NCBI GenBank assembly: GCA_004010275.1
Contig: RBWT01000066.1
Location: forward strand, 1 to 39,749
Source: Streptomyces huasconensis
Lineage (GTDB): Bacteria; Actinomycetota; Actinomycetes; Streptomycetales; Streptomycetaceae
Length of the DNA stretch: 39,749 bases
Direction of reading: 5' to 3'
Below, one piece after another: positions 34,224 to 39,749 of the stretch (positions within the stretch are counted from its first letter, which is position 1; each line of letters starts with the position of its first letter). The position numbers and the translations under genes are program-made. The notes beneath the pieces are model-generated. The model was given only the letters and a program-made list of their open reading frames with translations, did not search any database and was not told the DNA's origin.

Positions 34224-34430
34224 ATGCATCCCGACGTACACCTGATGCTGCACCACACGCGCGCGACGGAGTTACAGCGCTCCGCACCCGTACGGAACCC
34301 CCGCTCCCGGCTGCGCGACCGGTGCGGCTGGACCCTGGTCGAACTGGGGCTGCGCCTGGTCAGCAGCTCGGGACCCGCGCGCCCTTCCGCAGGGCCCGCA
34401 GCGAGTCGACCGTTCCCTTCAATGTCGTGA
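34224..34430 (+). CDS. Small conserved-type protein of unknown function
   Basis: 68 residues from the ATG at 34224 with GAGAGGGGC upstream. Its start (MHPDVHLMLHHTRATELQRS) and CGWTLVELGLRLVSSSG segment look like a small protein seen in many Streptomyces (my recollection, not searched). It follows the ArsR-type gene by 12 bp and may be coexpressed. The end overlaps the end of the opposite-strand protease gene, so the last residues are doubtful. Confidence 0.5.
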   Translation: MHPDVHLMLHHTRATELQRSAPVRNPRSRLRDRCGWTLVELGLRLVSSSGPARPSAGPAASRPFPSMS

Positions 34431-35169
34431 CCGGCACCAGCTTCAGGCCCTTCGGCAGCTCCGCCTGAGCGTCCGCGCACTCGGCCTTCGGGACCAGGAA
34501 CACCGTCGCGCCGTCGCGCCGCGCGGCCTGCGTCTTCAGGGCGACGCCGCCGACCGGGCCGACCTCGCCGCCGGCCGTGATGGTGCCGGTGCCGGCGATC
34601 GTGCCGCCGCCCGTGAGGTCACCGCCGCTGCCGTCGCCGTCCAGCTTGTCGATGATGCCGAGCGAGAGGAACAGCCCGGCGCTCGGCCCGCCGATCTTGC
34701 CGAGGTCGGCCGTGACGTTCACTTTCTCCGTGCCGTCGAAGCCGTTCGCCTTCAGGTACGACAGCGCCGCCTTCGTGGCGTCGTCCTGCGACTTCCGCAT
34801 GTCGCCGAGGTTGTGCTTCTGGACTTCCTTGACGTTGTCGCCGGTCGGGTAGACCGAGTCCTTCGGCATCACCGCGCGGTCGGTGCGGAACCAGCCGTCG
34901 ATCACGTCGCCGAGCCGTACGTCCATCTGCGGGCCGGTGGCCACGATGGTCGTCATGCGCAGCTCGCCCTTGGTCTCGCGGGTGGGCGCGCCGGTGATGG
35001 TGAGCACCGGCTTGCCCTCGTGCTCCCCCAGGACGTCCGAGGTGCCGCCGGGCTGCGCCACGGCGAACGGCAGCGGCGCAAGTGCCGCGACGGCGAGCAG
35101 GGTCGCCACGGGCAGGGCGCAGACGGCGAGGGCCTGGGGGCGCGTGAAACGAGGGAGGGAGAAGACCAC
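34360..35169 (-). CDS. Secreted Lon-like (S16) serine protease
   Basis: 269 residues. The N-terminal hydrophobic segment (ALAVCALPVATLLAVAALAP) is a signal or anchor, so it acts outside the cell membrane. The C-terminal half is the Lon proteolytic domain: nucleophile Ser163 in KIGGPSAGLFLSL and Lys212 in VALKTQAARRDGA form the Ser-Lys dyad. There is no ATPase and no clear PDZ domain, unlike YlbL-type relatives; a short region at about 85-130 takes its place. The frame is intact. It follows the IclR gene on the same strand after a hairpin. Confidence 0.8.
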   Translation of the reverse strand: MVFSLPRFTRPQALAVCALPVATLLAVAALAPLPFAVAQPGGTSDVLGEHEGKPVLTITGAPTRETKGELRMTTIVATGPQMDVRLGDVIDGWFRTDRAVMPKDSVYPTGDNVKEVQKHNLGDMRKSQDDATKAALSYLKANGFDGTEKVNVTADLGKIGGPSAGLFLSLGIIDKLDGDGSGGDLTGGGTIAGTGTITAGGEVGPVGGVALKTQAARRDGATVFLVPKAECADAQAELPKGLKLVPVTTLKGTVDSLRALRKGARVPSC

Positions 35170-35208
35170 GGGATCAATCTAACGTGACGGAGAACCCGGG
35201 CAGCGAGG

Positions 35209-35236
35209 ACGCCGGAATATCGAGCCCGTCCGGCGT
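35209..35236 (-). terminator. Hairpin after the IclR gene
   Basis: ACGCCGGA (35209-35216) pairs with TCCGGCGT (35229-35236), 12-base loop, within a TCCGGCGTTTGAGGAC context that I recall as a common Streptomyces intergenic hairpin. It lies between the IclR stop (35300) and the protease start (35169). Confidence 0.55.
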
Positions 35237-35299
35237 TTGAGGACGACTCGGCGAAAGCCGGCGATCGACCCGGGCCAGGCCTCCGCTCGCCCCGCGGCC

Positions 35300-35940
35300 T
35301 CAGCGCAACGCGTCGGCCACCTCCCGGGCCGCGTCCACCACCCGCGGCGACCCGCTCCGGCACGGAGTCGGCGAGCATCACCACGCCCACGCTGCCCTCT
35401 ATCCCGGTCACGGCGACCAGCGGCACCGCGGCCCCGCTGGCCCCGGCCTCCAGTTCGCCGTGGGTGAGGGCGTAGCCGGGGTCGGTCACCAGGCCCTGGC
35501 GGGCGGCGAGGATGGCGCGGCCCGCGGCGCCCCGGTCCAGGGGGTGGCGGAAGCCCGTGCGGTACGCGACGTGGTAGTCGGTCCAGGTGGGTTCGACGAC
35601 GGCGACCGCGAGGGCCTCCGTGCCGTCGACCAGGGTCAGGTGGGCCGTCGCCCCGATGTCCTCGGCGAGCGAGCGCAGCGCGGGCAGCGCGGCCTCGCGC
35701 ACCAGCGGGTGCACCTGGCGGCCCAGGCGCAGCACGCCGAGGCCGAGCGCGGGCCCGGCCGCCCAGGTCCCGTCGCACGAGGGAGTGCTGTTCGAGGGTG
35801 GCGAGCAGGCGGTACACCACGGTGCGGTTCACGCCGAGCTTGTTGGACAGCTCGGTGACCGTGAGGCCATGGTCGGTGTCGGCCAGCAGCTTGAGGACGC
35901 GCAGTCCTCGGTCCAGCGTCTGGGATGTCTCCGCGGTCAC
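35300..35940 (-). pseudogene. IclR-family regulator, frameshifted
   Basis: The GTG at 35940 has AAAGGAG upstream. The N-terminal winged helix is clear (QTLDRGLRVLKLLADTDHGL, then TVTELSNKLGVNRTVVYRLL). A frame change near 35770 leads to the effector domain (LAEDIGATAHLTLVDGTEAL, then HPLDRGAAGRAILAARQGL and GIEGSVGVVMLADSVPERV). A second near 35345 gives VVDAAREVADALR and the stop at 35300. The corrected length is about 213 residues, a little short for the family. IclR proteins bind small aromatic or carboxylic ligands. It is one of only two broken genes in the otherwise intact right part, so an error is a reasonable explanation. Confidence 0.7.
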
Positions 35941-36269
35941 GACGCCCACTCCTTTGGTGAGGGTCGGCGGCCTCCTTACGCGGCGGTTGCGCCGCCGGTC
36001 CCGTGGGCGACGCGCGTCAGAGGCCGCCGGTCGGAACACCGGCTGCGCTCCGCGGCGGCGCTGCCACGGGGCGTGTGCGTGTGCGGGGACACTAGCGAGC
36101 CCGTCCCGCTGAGCGGAAGACTCAGTCCAGAATCCGGGCAAGGGGGCGCCCGCACCGCCCCCATCTGCCCCGTTACGCGTGGCGCGCAGATCCGGACAGG
36201 CGTACGACATCCGCACAGGCCCTCCCCACTCGGAACGCCCGCCTCCCGTGCCTCGCGGGACCGCCGGGG
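35941..36269. other. Intergenic region with no gene found
   Basis: About 330 bp between the helicase end and the IclR start, which contains the IclR promoter and probably the helicase terminator. Several GC-rich imperfect hairpins occur near 35980-36070, but none is clearly functional. Confidence 0.4.
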
Positions 36270-38069
36270 TCACTTCATGCGGGTGGCCCACTCCTGGACC
36301 TTGGCGATGCGCTGCCGCAGCTGCCCCGCCGTGGCCTCCGCGCTCGGCGGCCCGCCGCAGGTGCGCCGCAGCTCGGTGTGGATCACGCCGTGCGGCTTCC
36401 CGCTCTGGTGGACGTACGCGCCGACCATCGTGTTCAGCTGCTTCCGCAGCCCGAGGAGTTCCTTGTGGGAGACCACGGGCCGCCGCTCGGCCGGCAGTTC
36501 GAGGAGGTCGGCCTCCTCGTCCGGCTTCTTGCGGCTGTGCGCGATCTGCCGGGCCTGCCGCTTCTGGAGCAGCATCTGGACCTGGTCGGGTTCGAGGAGA
36601 CCGGGGATGCCCAGGTAGTCCTGCTCCTCCTCGCTGCCCGGGTGCGCCTGCATGCCGAACTCGGCGCCGTCGAAGAGCACCCGGTCGAAGACGGCCTCGG
36701 ACTCCAGCGCCTCGAAGGAGAACTGCTCCTGCTCGCCCGTGTCCTCGTCCTGCTCTTTGTTCGCCTCGTCCATCTCCTTCTCGGACTCGGCGTAAGGGTC
36801 CTCCTCGCCCTCCTTCTTCGGCTTGTCGAGGGCGTGGTCGCGCTCGACCTCCATCTCGTTGGCGAAGGTCAGCAGGTCGGGGACGGTCGGCAGGAACACG
36901 GACGCGGTCTCGCCGCGCCGCCGGGACCGCACGAAACGGCCGACGGCCTGCGCGAAGAACAGCGGCGTCGAGATCGTCGTCGCGTACACGCCGACCGCCA
37001 GGCGCGGCACGTCGACGCCCTCGGACACCATGCGGACGGCGACCATCCACCGGTCGGTGCTCGCGCTGAAGTCGTCGATGCGCTGCGAGGCGCGCGCGTC
37101 GTCGGAGAGGACGAGGGTGGCCTTGGCCCCGGTGATCTCGCGGATCAGCTTGGCGTAGGCGCGCGCGGAGTCCTGGTCCGAGGCGATGACGAGCCCGCCC
37201 GCGTCGGGGATGGCCTTGCGGACCTCGGTGAGCCGCGTGTCGGCGGCCTTGAGGACGTTCGGCATCCACTCGCCGCGCGGGTCGAGCGCGGTCCGCCAGG
37301 CCTGCGAGACGGCGTCCTTGGTCATCGGCTCGCCGAGCCGCGCCGCGATCTCGTCGCCCGCCTTCGTGCGCCACCGCATGTTGCCCGAGTACGACAGGAA
37401 GATCACCGGCCGCACGACGCCGTCGCCGAGCGCGCTGCCGTAGCCGTACGTGTAGTCGGCGGAGGAGCGCCGGATGCCGTCGTTCCCTTCTTCGTACGTG
37501 ACGAAGGGGATCGGGTTGGTGTCGGACCGGAAGGGCGTACCGGTGAGCGCGAGGCGCCGGGTCGCGGGCTCGAAGGCCTCCAGGCACGCCTCACCCCACG
37601 ACTTCGAGTCACCGGCGTGGTGGATCTCGTCGAGGATCACGAGGGTCTTGCGCTGCTCGGAGCGGTTGCGGTGCAGCATCGGGCGGACGCCGACACCCGC
37701 GTACGTCACGGCGACGCCGTGGTACTCCTTGCTCAGCGGGCCCGCGCTGTACTCGGGGTCCAGCTTGATGCCGATCCGGGCCGCCGCCTCGGCCCACTGC
37801 TTCTTCAGGTGCTCGGTGGGCGCGACCACGGTGACCTGCTGCACGACATGGTGGTGCAGCAGCCACGACGCGAGCGTGAGCGCGAACGTCGTCTTGCCGG
37901 CGCCGGGGGTGGCGACGGCCAGGAAGTCTCGCGGCTGCTCCTGGATGTACTTCTCCATCGCCCCCTGCTGCCAGGCGCGCAGCTTGTTGGCGGTGCCCCA
38001 GGGGGCGCGGCCGGGGAAGGCCGGGGAGAGGTGGTGGGAGGAGTTGGCGGCGGCGCTGGTGGTAGTCAC
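36270..38069 (-). CDS. DEAD/DEAH-box helicase
   Basis: 599 residues from the GTG at 38069. Superfamily-2 motifs: ATPGAGKTTFALTLA (I), LDEIHHAGDSKS (II, DEIH), LALTGTPFRSD (III), and in the second RecA domain VRMVSEGVDVPRLAV and FAQAVGRFVRSRRRG (VI). A charged region (about 415-455) and a C-terminal helical tail follow. It looks active and intact, and I recall genes of this type being widespread in Streptomyces chromosomes. Its substrate (DNA or RNA) is not shown by the sequence. It stands alone, with short gaps to neighbours. Confidence 0.9.
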   Translation of the reverse strand: MTTTSAAANSSHHLSPAFPGRAPWGTANKLRAWQQGAMEKYIQEQPRDFLAVATPGAGKTTFALTLASWLLHHHVVQQVTVVAPTEHLKKQWAEAAARIGIKLDPEYSAGPLSKEYHGVAVTYAGVGVRPMLHRNRSEQRKTLVILDEIHHAGDSKSWGEACLEAFEPATRRLALTGTPFRSDTNPIPFVTYEEGNDGIRRSSADYTYGYGSALGDGVVRPVIFLSYSGNMRWRTKAGDEIAARLGEPMTKDAVSQAWRTALDPRGEWMPNVLKAADTRLTEVRKAIPDAGGLVIASDQDSARAYAKLIREITGAKATLVLSDDARASQRIDDFSASTDRWMVAVRMVSEGVDVPRLAVGVYATTISTPLFFAQAVGRFVRSRRRGETASVFLPTVPDLLTFANEMEVERDHALDKPKKEGEEDPYAESEKEMDEANKEQDEDTGEQEQFSFEALESEAVFDRVLFDGAEFGMQAHPGSEEEQDYLGIPGLLEPDQVQMLLQKRQARQIAHSRKKPDEEADLLELPAERRPVVSHKELLGLRKQLNTMVGAYVHQSGKPHGVIHTELRRTCGGPPSAEATAGQLRQRIAKVQEWATRMK

Positions 38070-38192
38070 GGTCTCCGGGTTTTTACGGCTCGGGTACGTA
38101 CGACAACCGGGCCACCCTACCGGTGAGCTGTTGCCGTACCGCCGGGTTCGGGGCGCTGCCGGGGCGGGTGCGACGGGTGTCACACGACGGAG

Positions 38193-39635
38193 TCAGGGCT
38201 CGCGTTCCGTCAGCCGGGTGCCGATCCAGGCTCCCACCAGGGCGACGGCGGCCATCGGCAGGAAGACGGCGGCGAAGGCACCTGGATGCGACGCCGAGAC
38301 CCCGTCCGTGCCGTGGCCCGCGCCCACCGTGCCCCCGCCGAGCGCGGCGAACGCGGCGCCGCCGACGGCGAGCAGCAGGACGTTCGACAGCCCGTCGGAG
38401 ATCTGGAGCGCGGCCGAGTTCGACCCCGCGTCCTCGGGCGCCGACAGCTGGAGCAGCAGCACGCTCGTGGAGGCGATGACCAGGCCCATGCCGAAGCAGC
38501 CGAAGCCCCAGGCGACCGCGATGATCCACACCGGCACGGCCTCGATGAGGACGGTGGGCGCGGCGGCTATGGACGCCGCGACGAGCACCATCCCCGCCGC
38601 CACGAGCCGCGTCCGGTGCGGCTCCATGCGGGGCCTCGACTGTACGTACGACCCGAAGGCCCAGGTCGCCCCGCCCACCGCGATCGAGAGCCCGGCCATG
38701 GTCGGGCTCAGCCCCCGCTGGGTGACGAGCATCAGCGGCACGAAGGACTCGGCGGCGATGAACGACCCCGCCGCCACGCCGCGCAGCAGCACCACGGAGG
38801 GCAGGCCGCGGGCGGCGCGGTAGGTGCCGCGCGGCAGCAGCCCGAGGACGGCGGGCACGAGGACGACGGCGCCGAGCACCGCCGGGAGCAGCGAGGACCA
38901 CCGCAGGTCCTGACCGGCGTACTGAAGGAGCGCGGCGCCCAGCGAGATCCCGAGCGCGAGGCGGATGCGGCGCCGGTCGAAGGGCGCGACGGGCGCCGAC
39001 GCGTCGACGGGCCCGGCGGCGGTCCGCCGGATCGCGGGCAGCGCGAGGGCCAGCGGCACGACGACGAGGACGGGGATGCCGACGAAGACCCACCGCCACC
39101 CGAGGTGCTCGGTGACGGTGCCGGACACCAGCGGCCCGACGACGGACGGCACGACCCAGCTCGCCGCGAAGGCCGCCATGATGGCGGGCCGCAGCCGCTC
39201 CGGATACGCCCGGCTGACGACGACGTACAGCGCGACGATGACGAGCCCACCGCCGAGCCCCTGCACGGCCCGCCCCGCGATGAACAGCCACATCACGCTC
39301 GCCGTCCCGCTCAGCAGCAGCCCCGCCGCGAACAACGAGATGCCGCCCGCCAGCGGCCCGAGCGGCCCCCGCCGGTCGGCCCACTGCCCGCTGAACACCA
39401 TGCCGAAGAGGCTGGTGGTGAAGTACCCCGAGAACGCGAAGGCGTAGAGCGCGACCCCGTCCAGCTCCCGTGCGGCGACCGGCATCGCGGTCCCGACGGC
39501 GGTCGCCTCGAAGGCGATCAGCAGCACGACGGAGACGATGCCGATGCTGAGGGCGCGGTAGGGCCTGCCGAGGACACCGGGGCCCTCCGGGCGGGGCGGG
39601 GCGGTGGTCCCGGCGGCGACGTCAGTCTCGGTCAT
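38193..39635 (-). CDS. 14-TM MFS multidrug-type exporter
   Basis: 480 residues with about 14 membrane helices, as in the DHA2 drug:proton antiporters. Motif A lies in the loop after TM2 (GQWADRRGPLGPLAGG), a motif C-like PSVVGPLVSGTVTEHLGWRW occurs after TM5, and the middle loop contains DRRRIRLALGISLGAALL. The ATG at 39635 begins MTETDVAAGTT. It exports unknown small molecules by proton exchange. There is no regulator beside it. Confidence 0.85.
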   Translation of the reverse strand: MTETDVAAGTTAPPRPEGPGVLGRPYRALSIGIVSVVLLIAFEATAVGTAMPVAARELDGVALYAFAFSGYFTTSLFGMVFSGQWADRRGPLGPLAGGISLFAAGLLLSGTASVMWLFIAGRAVQGLGGGLVIVALYVVVSRAYPERLRPAIMAAFAASWVVPSVVGPLVSGTVTEHLGWRWVFVGIPVLVVVPLALALPAIRRTAAGPVDASAPVAPFDRRRIRLALGISLGAALLQYAGQDLRWSSLLPAVLGAVVLVPAVLGLLPRGTYRAARGLPSVVLLRGVAAGSFIAAESFVPLMLVTQRGLSPTMAGLSIAVGGATWAFGSYVQSRPRMEPHRTRLVAAGMVLVAASIAAAPTVLIEAVPVWIIAVAWGFGCFGMGLVIASTSVLLLQLSAPEDAGSNSAALQISDGLSNVLLLAVGGAAFAALGGGTVGAGHGTDGVSASHPGAFAAVFLPMAAVALVGAWIGTRLTEREP

Positions 39636-39689
39636 GCGCCTCAGGGTAAGAGGCGTGGGCGTGTTTTACCCCTGTCCGGAGGCGGGGGT

Positions 39690-39749
39690 TCAGTGGGCCC
39701 TTGGTCGTACGTCCGCGAGGAAGCGGGACCAGGTGGCGGGGGTGACGGT
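39690..39749 (-). CDS. DUF397 protein, C-terminal end only
   Basis: The last 19 codons on the minus strand read TVTPATWSRFLADVRPRAH and stop at 39690. This matches the ending of the DUF397 family (L-T-x-T-P-x-x-W-x-x-F-L-x-x-V/L-R), common small actinobacterial proteins usually paired with an XRE-type regulator. The rest lies outside the window. Confidence 0.6.
   Translation of the reverse strand, partial: TVTPATWSRFLADVRPRAH

Noticed and set aside
35179..37587. 802-residue open frame on the minus strand
   Set aside because: It is a GC-driven shadow of the helicase and, further along, of the IclR gene. Its Arg/Pro/Ala-rich composition and lack of domains argue against a gene; only its IclR start segment is real.
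36378..38126. 582-residue open frame on the plus strand
   Set aside because: Antisense shadow of the DEAD/DEAH helicase, which has all its motifs on the minus strand.
1..39749. CRISPR arrays, tRNA or rRNA genes, insertion sequences
   Set aside because: No regularly spaced repeats, no cloverleaf-like sequence, no transposase or integrase motifs were seen by eye. A tRNA scan would be needed to be certain.

Overview
This is very GC-rich actinobacterial DNA, almost certainly Streptomyces. Third codon positions are strongly G/C, GTG starts are common, and the recognisable proteins (HppD, the OpuC-type osmolyte importer, an IclR regulator, a DUF397 tail, a QueD-type monocupin) look like Streptomyces proteins.

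Layout. Bases 1 to about 26,500 are accessory sequence: a PIN/ribbon-helix-helix toxin-antitoxin pair with a perfect palindromic operator; a minus-strand run ending in two very small genes; a gene joining an HTH-like region to a DUF3307-like membrane region, behind twin perfect palindromes; a broken 2'-5' RNA ligase-like gene; several unrecognised or broken genes; a secreted protein with a small membrane protein; a Ser/Thr kinase joined to a DnaJ-type C-terminus; a short DnaB-like ATPase; a large helical-repeat protein; a GNAT protein; an SMC/Rad50-like ATPase with a zinc-hook-like motif, divergent from a CoiA-like gene; an Abi/HEPN remnant; a second DnaB paralogue with a DciA (DUF721)-like gene just upstream; and an ECF sigma factor with a coupled partner. 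No integrase, Rep protein, tRNA, insertion sequence or CRISPR array was seen.

Bases about 26,500 to the end look like ordinary, mostly intact chromosome: queD plus an alpha/beta hydrolase, hppD divergent from an Lrp/AsnC regulator, a four-gene OpuC-type ABC operon with overlapping genes, an ArsR-type regulator, a secreted Lon-like (S16) protein, an IclR regulator, a DEAD/DEAH helicase, a 14-TM MFS exporter and the end of a DUF397 protein.

The most striking general feature is the number of broken reading frames. About eighteen genes need one or more frame changes to read through, some at G or C runs, and one has a stop where a Trp codon would fit. This is either uncorrected sequencing error or real decay, and it limits every functional claim about the left part.

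The best candidate for something new is a set of accessory replication-type genes: two DnaB-like ATPases that have both lost the Walker A lysine, a DciA-like loader beside one of them, and a kinase-DnaJ fusion beside the other, in the same stretch as SMC-like, CoiA-like, Abi and toxin-antitoxin genes. That these act together is inference.
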